Virus record (IMG/VR): IMGVR_UViG_3300031626_000004 | Coordinates: 1-50,266 of that record | From: a virus | Strand: one strand, 5' to 3' | DNA length: 50,266 nt | Shown: piece after piece, positions 40,683 through 48,180 of the stretch | Layout of the letters: every line of letters starts with the position of its first letter | How positions within the stretch are numbered: the first letter of the stretch is position 1 | Program-made: the position numbers and the translations under genes | Notes under the pieces: model-generated | The model's input: only the letters and a program-made list of their open reading frames with translations | The model's database searches: none | What the model was told of the DNA's origin: nothing

Positions 40683-41122
40683 TAGTAAGTCTTCCCACGG
40701 TTCGGGTTGTCACGGACATCGCCCACACGAACTACGCCGCCGCCCATGTAACCTCTTTTTACCATGCCGCCGCCCATGTACTTGTCGGTAGGACTACCTT
40801 CTGTAACACGGCGTAGGGCTTCTGAGTTGCCCCTGCTAACTGCTGCGTCTTCCGCAATGGAGTCGGGCCGTTTTTGGGGACGTGTGGGCTTTTCTCGCAT
40901 TTTAGGGCGCTTTGAAGTTGAAGGTGCGGACGTTGGGTACTCAGGCTTCGAGACAGAGATTGGAGCAGACCTTGCTCGGTCGGAACCCTCTGAGGCCCTA
41001 AACTCTTCGAAGGGGATCGGCGCTCGCTCTAACATCGCAGATTCCCTGGCGGCGTTCCTGTCCTCTTTAGCTTTTTTTCTTGCGATAAAATCTGCAAGTT
41101 CTTTGCCTGTTTTTTCGGCCAT
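40682..41122 (-). CDS. Basic disordered protein (146 aa), unknown
   Basis: The start at 41122 has AGGAG upstream; longer readings overlap the endolysin. The product is rich in Lys, Arg, Ser and Pro (STSKRPKMREKPTRPQKRP) and ends with Gly-rich YMGGGMVKRGYMGGGVVRVG. Probably disordered; no domain is seen. Confidence 0.55.
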   Translation of the reverse strand: MAEKTGKELADFIARKKAKEDRNAARESAMLERAPIPFEEFRASEGSDRARSAPISVSKPEYPTSAPSTSKRPKMREKPTRPQKRPDSIAEDAAVSRGNSEALRRVTEGSPTDKYMGGGMVKRGYMGGGVVRVGDVRDNPNRGKTY

Positions 41123-41132
41123 TGTATTTCTC

Positions 41133-41588
41133 CTAAACCATAAGTTCAAAGTGGGGGCCATCGATAAACGGACGGCGGTTCTGTGAGCGGCGCTCATCAA
41201 TGTAACTGTTCATGGCATCTTCCATGGTGCCACCGTGGAACTGAGCTATGTTTGACACTGTCCATGCTGCGCCCCAACGGATCGGAACGTCAACTTCACG
41301 AGCAGCCTCGGCCATAGCGTCAGCAATCTCGTCATACAAATTCAACTCCCAAGACCCCCTTGAACCAATATATGCCATTAAATCAACGGCATAACCGTCA
41401 AGGTGCTTGGACTTCATAGTCTGAGACGCGCCCTTCTCAACCAAGGCACGTTGCTCTTCCAGCGTTCTCATGCCGCAGATCACGCCGAAATCAATTTTGC
41501 TGCGGTGGATGGCAGAGTTAACAACCGCAATCAGGCGCTCGTCTAAGCCTTCCAACCGATCAAGGCTGCGCTGTGATAACTTATACAT
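41133..41588 (-). CDS. Endolysin, M15 peptidase family
   Basis: The 151-aa protein has the M15 (VanY/T5-endolysin type) zinc peptidase motifs: SKHLDGYAVDLM (H62, D69) and DGPHFEL (H146), which bind the catalytic zinc. It cuts peptidoglycan stem peptides to release virions. There is no signal peptide, so it would need a holin for export; membrane proteins that fit are encoded just upstream in the operon. Confidence 0.9.
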   Translation of the reverse strand: MYKLSQRSLDRLEGLDERLIAVVNSAIHRSKIDFGVICGMRTLEEQRALVEKGASQTMKSKHLDGYAVDLMAYIGSRGSWELNLYDEIADAMAEAAREVDVPIRWGAAWTVSNIAQFHGGTMEDAMNSYIDERRSQNRRPFIDGPHFELMV

Positions 41589-41592
41589 ATTA

Positions 41593-41760
41593 TTATCCCT
41601 TCGCTATTTTTTTAGCGGTGGCCGACAACCCGCTCATGTGAACAAGGTTTCGGCTACTCGCCGTGTGCTTTGCACCCGACATAAGTTTACCACCCGTTTT
41701 GTGAGTAGCACCTTTATGTTCCTTGCCATCACGGAAATAGTGCTTCATATTTTTAGCCAT
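41593..41760 (-). CDS. 55-aa basic protein next to endolysin
   Basis: The ATG at 41760 (KNMKHYFRDGKEHKGATHKT) gives a Lys/His-rich product ending SATAKKIAKG. It fills the gap between endolysin and holin-like genes with no spare bases. Similar short basic proteins are known beside marine phage lysis genes. Function is unknown. Confidence 0.55.
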   Translation of the reverse strand: MAKNMKHYFRDGKEHKGATHKTGGKLMSGAKHTASSRNLVHMSGLSATAKKIAKG

Positions 41761-41765
41761 TTTAT

Positions 41766-42221
41766 TTATCCTTTTTTAAGATACTTTGAAACGGCCCTGT
41801 TACCAAACCAAAAACTCATGATAGCAGCGAAAAGTCCAGAAGTTTCAGCGGTCCACATCAGCGTAACGGCTGAAGCCCAGTCCCCACCTTCGTTCATAAC
41901 CTTAACCATGATTACGACTTGTACGGCAACGAATAGGCCAAAAAAAGCATAAGTGATGACAGGCCTGACAGACCCCCTAAGTGCGTTAACAAACCCTCCA
42001 GCATCGATACTGTCATGCTTATACAGCCCCTCTGTCTCTTTGATGTCTGCCTGCTTGTCTAGCAAACTCAACTGAAGCTCAGAGCGTTTGCTCATGAGTT
42101 CCATTTCGAGCTTCATGCTCTCCATCTTCTGTTTGTGTTCTTGCCCTGCCTTAAAGAAGTTTAAAACTTCAGGCAGAAACGAACTACCAAAGCCCAGAAG
42201 GCTACCTAATAATGTCATCAT
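41766..42221 (-). CDS. Holin, GTA-type 3-TM family (probable)
   Basis: The protein has an N-terminal hydrophobic segment (LLGSLLGFGSSFLPEVLNFF), a central coiled-coil (residues about 28-62), then RPVITYAFFGLFVAVQVVIM and a third hydrophobic stretch (ETSGLFAAIMSFWFGNRA). This three-TM arrangement, with RPxITY and FGNRAV, matches the GTA holin family. It is next to the endolysin. Such holins make lesions that release endolysin into the periplasm. Confidence 0.75.
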   Translation of the reverse strand: MMTLLGSLLGFGSSFLPEVLNFFKAGQEHKQKMESMKLEMELMSKRSELQLSLLDKQADIKETEGLYKHDSIDAGGFVNALRGSVRPVITYAFFGLFVAVQVVIMVKVMNEGGDWASAVTLMWTAETSGLFAAIMSFWFGNRAVSKYLKKG

Positions 42222-42529
42222 CTCTTTGATTCCATTGCGTTAAACCCAAAGAACGCTCCGACCAATGCACTTACACTGACGAAGTACACCCCCGCGATAG
42301 ACGTAAGTGAAGCAGTCGCCTCGCTCAACCCTATCGCTGACGTAATTACGATAGAGGCAGGGTACAGCAACATGCCGCTCAACGCAAACCAAACCATTTT
42401 ACGTTGCTGATCCCGCTTGGCGTCCTCGTCGTCAAGCCTGCGCTTGCGATCCTCTAAAGCCAGATCGTCCCACTCTTGCTTATCTACAGCGCCACTACCG
42501 TCAGCGTCAGCTTTTTCAAACTCCGTCAT
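42218..42529 (-). CDS. EF-hand membrane protein, possible second holin
   Basis: The start at 42529 (TGATG overlap with the previous gene) gives 103 aa. Residues near 7-18 form a canonical EF-hand calcium loop, DADGSGAVDKQE, with Asp at positions 1, 3 and 9, Ser at 5 and Glu at 12. A charged helix follows, then two TM segments (WFALSGMLLYPASIVITSAI and LTSIAGVYFVSVSALVGAFF). Together with the neighbouring holin-like gene it probably takes part in lysis. Calcium-controlled activity is an inference. Confidence 0.65.
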   Translation of the reverse strand: MTEFEKADADGSGAVDKQEWDDLALEDRKRRLDDEDAKRDQQRKMVWFALSGMLLYPASIVITSAIGLSEATASLTSIAGVYFVSVSALVGAFFGFNAMESKR

Positions 42530-42678
42530 CATTCTTCCTTCAAACAAAACTGGCAGAAGTCGCCCCGCGAGGGGCTTCCGCAACTAACACACTTTAAGAG
42601 ATTATTTGCTTTAGCACGTTCTACTGCCCTTTTCCGCTCATCGGGAGCCATAGGTCGTATATACATCCGGTCAGGCAT
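42529..42678 (-). CDS. 49-aa zinc-ribbon microprotein
   Basis: The ATG at 42678 gives a basic helical N-terminus and a CxxC-10-CxxC knuckle (CVSCGSPSRGDFCQFC, residues 30-45). Its stop overlaps the start of the EF-hand gene (TGATG). The four Cys suggest zinc binding. Its role in a lysis cluster is unknown. Confidence 0.6.
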   Translation of the reverse strand: MPDRMYIRPMAPDERKRAVERAKANNLLKCVSCGSPSRGDFCQFCLKEE

Positions 42679-42793
42679 CTTCCAAACTCCTTGCGTAAGC
42701 AACCGCGTGGTTCTTGTTGCGCGTTATTATAACAACTTTTCCATGTTTGTCATATACAACGTAATCTCCACGTTTATTCCGGTATAACCTCAA
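42671..42793 (-). CDS. 40-aa microprotein with TTG start (tentative)
   Basis: An open frame from TTG at 42793 overlaps the preceding gene by 20 nt and the next by 8 nt. The product begins with LYRNKRGDYVVYDKHGKVVI and ends HAVAYARSLEDA, a protein-like beta-hairpin plus helix composition. No ATG is available and the ribosome binding site (GGTGGTG) is weak, so the start is uncertain. Confidence 0.4.
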   Translation of the reverse strand: MRLYRNKRGDYVVYDKHGKVVIITRNKNHAVAYARSLEDA

Positions 42794-42938
42794 AGCAATA
42801 CACCACCGTTGTGCTGTTAGTTATCAACACTTTGGCATCCTTCAGCGCCTCGTTGCATTCCTGTTCAGTGGATAACTGAGCAAGCTGATAATACTCCAGC
42901 TTATTATTTGTGAACATAAACCAAACCAAAAAAAACAT
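42774..42938 (-). CDS. 54-aa protein with hydrophobic N-terminus
   Basis: The ATG overlaps the previous stop (TGATG). Residues 1-10 are strongly hydrophobic (MFFLVWFMFT) and the rest has two Cys (C28 and C48) with KVLITNSTTVVYCFEVIPE. It may be a membrane-anchored or exported small protein, perhaps linked to lysis. No lipobox is seen. Confidence 0.55.
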   Translation of the reverse strand: MFFLVWFMFTNNKLEYYQLAQLSTEQECNEALKDAKVLITNSTTVVYCFEVIPE

Positions 42939-43075
42939 CACAAACCTACCTTGATCCTGCCGTCTTTCAGCAAACTAAGTATATCCTCAAAAGTCCTTCC
43001 AGACATTTTGGCTAGACCCTCAATAACCACATTCACGTTCTGGTCAAAGATATATATGATCTCTTTGTCTTTCAT
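42938..43075 (-). CDS. 45-aa HTH-like microprotein, paralogue of the one at 1226
   Basis: The ATG overlaps the previous stop (TGATG) and the stop overlaps the next start. The protein (KDKEIIYIFDQNVNVVIEGL, then AKMSGRTFEDILSLLKDGRI) shares 17 of 36 residues with the microprotein at 1226-1342 in an ungapped alignment and has a short C-terminal extension. The helix-turn-helix-like half is conserved (LAKMSGR). A short DNA-binding protein inside a lysis/structural operon would be unusual. Function is inferred. Confidence 0.6.
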   Translation of the reverse strand: MKDKEIIYIFDQNVNVVIEGLAKMSGRTFEDILSLLKDGRIKVGL

Positions 43076-43548
43076 CACCACTTCCCCTGTTGCTTACCCG
43101 CAAAGTACAGAACAAGCACCAAACCAGCTACGCCCGAAAGGCCAATCAAAATTCCAACTGTCCAGTCAATGACTGCGCGTTTAAACTCTTCCTTGCGGTA
43201 AAGCTCCTCTTTGCGCTGCTTTCGCATCTGTGCCTCAATGTGCAGCACTTCTTCCCAAGCGGATGGCCCGTAAGTCCATGAAATATAACTCTTTATTTCG
43301 TTCCGCATTTCGGACATTTTCTTTTTTTGTGCAAATATTTCGATGGCCGTTTCGGTGTTCGACCCCTTGAAAGAATACCACGGAGGATTCTTGGCTTGGT
43401 CCTCCGCAAAGCCAAAATCAGAAAAAGCCTTGCCCCAAGTGGACAACTGACCTGTCATGTCTTGGAGTTCGCGGCCAACGGCAATGCCTTGTTTTATTGC
43501 TTTATATGCGCCTGTGGCTAAACTTACAGCCGTAATGGGGTCAATCAT
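43075..43548 (-). CDS. Membrane-anchored helical protein (157 aa)
   Basis: The ATG at 43548 overlaps the previous stop (ATGA). The N-terminus (IDPITAVSLATGAYKAIKQG) recurs in a widespread family of marine phage proteins. A long charged helix (residues about 80-130) leads to a C-terminal TM segment (VGILIGLSGVAGLVLVLYFA). The topology, with the N-terminal part in the cytoplasm, could suit an Rz-like or antiholin-like role. It is not recognisable as a classical spanin. Confidence 0.6.
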   Translation of the reverse strand: MIDPITAVSLATGAYKAIKQGIAVGRELQDMTGQLSTWGKAFSDFGFAEDQAKNPPWYSFKGSNTETAIEIFAQKKKMSEMRNEIKSYISWTYGPSAWEEVLHIEAQMRKQRKEELYRKEEFKRAVIDWTVGILIGLSGVAGLVLVLYFAGKQQGKW

Positions 43549-43724
43549 GTCAGTACAAACCTTTCCGGGCAAACGTACACAGGACTAACCCTGTACACGC
43601 GGTCATACCAACTGCCGTTCTTATTAGATCCGCAGTCGTAATAACAATATTGGAAAAGCTGGTTGCCCCCACGCCCGTTTAAAAAGGCGTGGTTAAACCC
43701 AACGAACACAAGCACACAGAGCAC
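43545..43724 (-). CDS. 59-aa exported Cys protein
   Basis: A GTG start at 43724 overlaps the stop of the upstream gene by one base (TAGTG). The N-terminus LCVLVFVGFNHAFLNG is a signal-peptide-like hydrophobic stretch, followed by QYCYYDCGSNKNGSWYDRVY and VCPERF, with three Cys after the signal. The pattern fits a small periplasmic protein with a disulfide. It may act in lysis or host-surface interaction. Confidence 0.55.
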   Translation of the reverse strand: MLCVLVFVGFNHAFLNGRGGNQLFQYCYYDCGSNKNGSWYDRVYRVSPVYVCPERFVLT

Positions 43725-43921
43725 TAGAACAGTCCGAGAAACCTCTGAGGCCGTGCTATCGGGCTGAACCGCCTATTAACCATACCGCCAGAGGAATACT
43801 TACTTTTCCCAGCTTTGCTTAAAGCAATAGCCACCGCTTGATCTTGCGGTTTTCCAGCAGCCATTTCGGTCTTGATGTTCTGGCTGATTACATCTTTGGC
43901 ACTACCTGTTTTGAGAGGCAT
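43724..43921 (-). CDS. 65-aa conserved small phage protein
   Basis: The start at 43921 has GGAG upstream and overlaps the portal gene end by 20 nt. The sequence [20 protein letters not shown], then [18 protein letters not shown] is typical of a small protein found beside portal or lysis genes in many marine phages. Role unknown. Confidence 0.65.
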   Translation of the reverse strand: MPLKTGSAKDVISQNIKTEMAAGKPQDQAVAIALSKAGKSKYSSGGMVNRRFSPIARPQRFLGLF

Positions 43922-46442
43922 TCCGTTGCTCCATCGCTTGGCGCTGTACGTCAATCCGTTCCCGGTTCACATCACTGCGCTCGTCCGCAATCTGCTCCTG
44001 AAGCTCCAGTCTAGCAGAGTCAGTCGTAGCCTGCTGCTGTAGCTTCATCTGGTCAAGCTGTAACTTAGCCTGATCCATCTGAGATTTCTGCTCCGCTTCC
44101 ATCTGCTTGATGGCAAGCTCTTGCATACGAATCGTAACCAAAGGATCCTGCTCTTCTCCGCCTTCACCTTTGTTCGTCAGCATCGGCATAACCTGCTGCA
44201 GAAGCTCAGTCTCAAGCTGCGCAACGCGAGCCTCGATCTGATCAGGTGGCATCTGCCCCTGTTGTTGCCCCTGCATCTGCATCTGCTGTATCTGCTGTTG
44301 GGCAATCTCAGGGCGGATAGCCCCCGTTTGAGCAAGGGCCTGCATCTGAGCCATGCCCTGCTCCATCTGCTGCTGTTGCTGCATCTGCATCTGTTCAATC
44401 TCTTGCTGAACCATGGTCCGAGCCTTCATGTGAACGTGCTGCAGAACGTGGCTGAACAATGCCGCCAACACAGGCGGCGTTTGCTGCAGTATGTTTAACT
44501 CAAGTAACGAAACGTGCGCATTTATGTGCGCATCGTGATCCTGCTGTGGGAACGCCTGCGGTGTCTGACCGCCAAGCATAGCCGCGTTCTCCGACGCCGG
44601 GTCTTGCGGTTGAGGCTGTGGCTCCGGCGGCAAGATCTCGTCAATGTTCTGCACCTCTAATGCCTGATACATCCGACGATACGCTGCATGTAGGTTATGC
44701 ATCTGCGGGTTAGACTGAGCCAACTGCAACTGCGTCTGGGCCAGGGTAACACGCTGCGACATCGAGAAGATGTTCGGGTCAGAGACGGGGAGGACATCTA
44801 CCCGAGCATCAAAGTCTTCGACCTTAACCTGTGCAGGAGCCCCTGCCACCTCATACGGATACATAGGAGGTAGGTTTTCGGCGAAGATACGCGCAAGCAA
44901 ACGAAACTCCGTCTTCTGCGCGTAGTGCATCCGTTTGTGAATCGCAGACATGACCTTCATGCCACGCTCCAACATCGCAACAGTCGTGCCAACAGGAGTC
45001 TCACTGCCCATGTCCGCCATCTGCTGATCAGCCAAAGCAACGAACCTACGTCCGTCGTTCACCAGACCGCCTAGCATTGACGCAAGGGCCGCGGACGGCT
45101 CCTTGTACGGCAAAGGCACAATAGCGTCTCTAATGCTGCCTCCGGGCGCGTCAATGTCTCTCCACTCTCCGGGCTGCAACGGCTCATCGGAGTTGCGTAC
45201 ACGCACTCCACGGGCCTTAAATCCAGCAGGGAGGTTGGCTAGAGTACCAGCGTCGATCAACTGGCGTAGCAAGCTCGTAGCCGCGCGGCCCAATCCACCA
45301 ATCATGTGGATCAAACCAAAGCCGTAAAACCCCAGACCAGGCATAAACTTGTAATGCACAAAGTACTGGCGCTTGCGCTTCAGAATATCTTCCTCGTCGT
45401 AGTTCCGGCGAATAGCCAAAACCTGACCAGACGAATGGTCCAAGGTCACAATGTACGGCAGGTTAATGCCCGTAGGCTCACCCGTTGCCGGATCAATGTC
45501 CTCGAAACCCTCAATGTCCAAAGTGGCGTGGAACTCCAAGATCGTCAGCACATCTTCGCTGTAGTTCTTGGATAAGCCCTCAAGCTCGTTAACCTTCTGG
45601 CGAACGGGGTTCTCTTCAATGTCTTCCGACGCCTTCAGATCAACATCACGGTAAATACCCGCGTACTGCATCTTGGCAACTTCGTTATCGTCCATACGCA
45701 AAACATGCGTAACGCGGCTTGCCGTCTGCAAATCACTGGCAGAATAAGGTACAACCAAGTCCTGCGCAGGAATAAACTTAGATACAGCCCGCTGCTTCGT
45801 AGGATCAAAGTATACTTTCTTGAACGTAGAACCAGACAGCGGTAAATAAAACAACATCTGATCCATGTCCGGATCGTACTCTTCCATCACTTCCGTGATC
45901 TGGTAGTTCATAAAGTCCTTGACACGAGTAGCCTGCTCCTCGCGGGCGAGATCCTTCAAACCAAGAACACTCGTGCGAACAGGGCCTCCAGCAGGAAGCA
46001 ACTCTTTATAGGCCTGGGCCTGAAACTGAGTTACACTCTCCGCAACCAACGGATGCGTAATCCCCGACGCGCCCTCAAACGGTGTAGAACGGTCCTCGGT
46101 CTTAATGCCCAACAGGTCCAGCCCGTTGACGTAAGACGTCTCCCACTCTGACCGTGACTCAAGGTCCTCTTCATACATACTGCGGAGCTCACTAGAAAGC
46201 TCCCCCAGCGTAGAATCCTCCAAGAACTCAGCCAAGTTGGCGTCGAACGGAATTAATTCAGCTTGGTCCATCTCGTCAGCCATGCCTATGGCCTGAACAA
46301 TCGCCCCGCCCTCTCCGTCGTCTATAACTTCTGCTCCACCCTCGAACATCTCAGGTGAAGAAATCTCCATCTCTAGATCCGGAAGGCCTGCGGTGTCGTC
46401 TAGGTTTAACCCCGGTGCGACCATGTTTGGTGGTAGAGCCAT
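43902..46442 (-). CDS. Portal protein (P22-type)
   Basis: The 846-aa protein shows the P22-type portal layout: an acidic N-terminal part, a wing domain, the clip/stem region ([40 protein letters not shown] and [16 protein letters not shown]) and a very long C-terminal Gln/Met-rich helical extension (about residues 640-840) like the P22 portal barrel. It forms the dodecameric DNA gate and binds TerL during packaging. The gene follows TerL and a 90-aa gene, with one-base overlaps. Length exceeds the usual 700-750 aa because of the Q-rich tail. Confidence 0.88.
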   Translation of the reverse strand: MALPPNMVAPGLNLDDTAGLPDLEMEISSPEMFEGGAEVIDDGEGGAIVQAIGMADEMDQAELIPFDANLAEFLEDSTLGELSSELRSMYEEDLESRSEWETSYVNGLDLLGIKTEDRSTPFEGASGITHPLVAESVTQFQAQAYKELLPAGGPVRTSVLGLKDLAREEQATRVKDFMNYQITEVMEEYDPDMDQMLFYLPLSGSTFKKVYFDPTKQRAVSKFIPAQDLVVPYSASDLQTASRVTHVLRMDDNEVAKMQYAGIYRDVDLKASEDIEENPVRQKVNELEGLSKNYSEDVLTILEFHATLDIEGFEDIDPATGEPTGINLPYIVTLDHSSGQVLAIRRNYDEEDILKRKRQYFVHYKFMPGLGFYGFGLIHMIGGLGRAATSLLRQLIDAGTLANLPAGFKARGVRVRNSDEPLQPGEWRDIDAPGGSIRDAIVPLPYKEPSAALASMLGGLVNDGRRFVALADQQMADMGSETPVGTTVAMLERGMKVMSAIHKRMHYAQKTEFRLLARIFAENLPPMYPYEVAGAPAQVKVEDFDARVDVLPVSDPNIFSMSQRVTLAQTQLQLAQSNPQMHNLHAAYRRMYQALEVQNIDEILPPEPQPQPQDPASENAAMLGGQTPQAFPQQDHDAHINAHVSLLELNILQQTPPVLAALFSHVLQHVHMKARTMVQQEIEQMQMQQQQQMEQGMAQMQALAQTGAIRPEIAQQQIQQMQMQGQQQGQMPPDQIEARVAQLETELLQQVMPMLTNKGEGGEEQDPLVTIRMQELAIKQMEAEQKSQMDQAKLQLDQMKLQQQATTDSARLELQEQIADERSDVNRERIDVQRQAMEQRNASQNR

Positions 46443-46714
46443 TAGAATGTTCCTTTAAACTTGGAGCCCTTTACTTGACCGCCTCGGGAAAAGCCTTGAG
46501 TTTCTTCGATACTTTTAGGACGCGACTTAGGACGCGTTCTTTTCAACTCTTTTTGTTTTTTTTCGCTAGCAATATCGTCTAGGTAATCAGGGTATCCAGT
46601 GTTTGTTGCGGCTTTATCAAACCCTGATGCTTTCAACAAGTATGGAACAAGTGTATGCCCGCCGACCCGCTGAAACGTATTGCGTTTGTCTTTGCTGCTA
46701 CTTTCGTCGGCCAT
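46442..46714 (-). CDS. 90-aa basic protein between TerL and portal
   Basis: It overlaps both neighbours by one base. The C-terminal half is Lys/Arg-rich (KELKRTRPKSRPKSIEETQG). No domain is recognised. The position suggests a packaging or portal-assembly role. Confidence 0.55.
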   Translation of the reverse strand: MADESSSKDKRNTFQRVGGHTLVPYLLKASGFDKAATNTGYPDYLDDIASEKKQKELKRTRPKSRPKSIEETQGFSRGGQVKGSKFKGTF

Positions 46715-48180
46715 CAGTAATACTCCCTTTTCTTAGGACGCCATTCTAGTTCGTCTTCCTCTTCGCCCTTCAGAGAGATGAACCCTCCCTGTCTAAAGCG
46801 CATGAGTGCTAAAGTCATACTATCACAGAAGTCATCGTTTTCGCCATTAGGAAATGAAACTATTTCTTCTATGACTTCATCAGCAAACTTTTCGTGCATC
46901 GGTGCCCACACCATACCAGCTTCGAACAATGGAGCAACCATATGCATTCTACTGACCTTATCAGTTCCTTTGCCCGGTGAGAAGCCCAGTGCAGGAATGC
47001 CACGAAGCCGCAACTCGTCAATCAGTGGTGTGCCCGTCGCCTTCGCTTCAACCAACACCATGTCCGGCTCCCAATATTCATGCTCCTCATAGGCTACCTC
47101 CTTGAGTTCAGGGAAATTCCAACGACCGCGCCTCGCGTCCAACAACACAATGTGGTCCGGCCCACCATCCTCGGGCTTGAAGATTCCCCAAGTCGTAATC
47201 GCAGAATAGTCGGCACTTTGCTTTTTCGAGAACGCCGTATCGTAAGACTGCAAAACGTAGCTCAAAGGCGGGATCTTCTCCTTGTCCCAGTCCAACCACC
47301 ACTCGCGTTTGATGATCGCAGACTCAGATGACGTCGGGGTCTGCTGCCACTGAGCATTCCACTTGCCAACAGGCAACGAAGCCTTGATCGAAAGCAGAGC
47401 GTCCTTGTCCCAGAATTCAGGCCATAAAGGCCTATCTGAGGGCAAAATAGCAGGGAATTCAACAACTTCCCACTGGTCAGACATTACGTCTTGGCCCTGC
47501 GCCGCCAACAAACGGCCCGTCAAGTCCTTCTTCCCCCAACGGGTCATAACCAAAATGATCGTGCCACCAGGCTGAAGACGCTGACGAGGGCCAGAAGTAT
47601 ACCACTCATAGGCATTGTCGAATGCGCTCTCGCTTAAAGCGTCCTGTTCCGAATGCGGATCATCAATGATAAGTAAATCCGCTCCGCGACCTGTAATCGC
47701 CGCGCCAACGCCAGCAGCAAAGTACTCCGCGCCCGCCGTAGTGCCCCACTTTCCCGCACCCTTGTTATCTTCCTTGAGATTGGTGTTAGGAAAAATCTCT
47801 TTATAAGCCGGATCATCGATCAAATCCCTTACCTTACGGCCAAATCGTACCGCCAACTCCGTGTTGTGCGTGGCCTGAATGATTTTTAACTTAGGGTTTC
47901 TACCCAAAAACCAAGCAGGCATCAAGAAACTCGCAAACTCGGACTTGGAATGTCGAGGTGGCATGTTAATAATCAGCCGCTTGAGCTCCCCTCGTGCAAC
48001 ACGTTCAAGTTTTTCAGCAATAATCCGGTGGTGCTGCCCCTCGATGAAGTTCTCATACACATGATGAGCAAACGGCATGAACTTTTCTGTTGCTTCTTCT
48101 CGCAACTCAAGCCGCCTCTTGGCCTCAGTTAAGGCCAAGATCTCCTTTAAGGCTTCCTCGGGAAGTGCGTGTAGATTCAT
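46714..48180 (-). CDS. terL: Terminase large subunit
   Basis: The 488-aa protein carries the ATPase Walker A-like INMPPRHSKSE (71-81), Walker B LLIIDDPHSE (169-178), coupling motif LVMTRWGKKDLTG, and the RNase-H-type nuclease with acidic residues in SYDTAFSKKQSADYSAITTW and NGENDDFCDSMTLAL. It cuts concatemeric DNA and drives it into the procapsid through the portal. Length and motifs fit a complete terminase. Confidence 0.96.
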   Translation of the reverse strand: MNLHALPEEALKEILALTEAKRRLELREEATEKFMPFAHHVYENFIEGQHHRIIAEKLERVARGELKRLIINMPPRHSKSEFASFLMPAWFLGRNPKLKIIQATHNTELAVRFGRKVRDLIDDPAYKEIFPNTNLKEDNKGAGKWGTTAGAEYFAAGVGAAITGRGADLLIIDDPHSEQDALSESAFDNAYEWYTSGPRQRLQPGGTIILVMTRWGKKDLTGRLLAAQGQDVMSDQWEVVEFPAILPSDRPLWPEFWDKDALLSIKASLPVGKWNAQWQQTPTSSESAIIKREWWLDWDKEKIPPLSYVLQSYDTAFSKKQSADYSAITTWGIFKPEDGGPDHIVLLDARRGRWNFPELKEVAYEEHEYWEPDMVLVEAKATGTPLIDELRLRGIPALGFSPGKGTDKVSRMHMVAPLFEAGMVWAPMHEKFADEVIEEIVSFPNGENDDFCDSMTLALMRFRQGGFISLKGEEEDELEWRPKKREYY

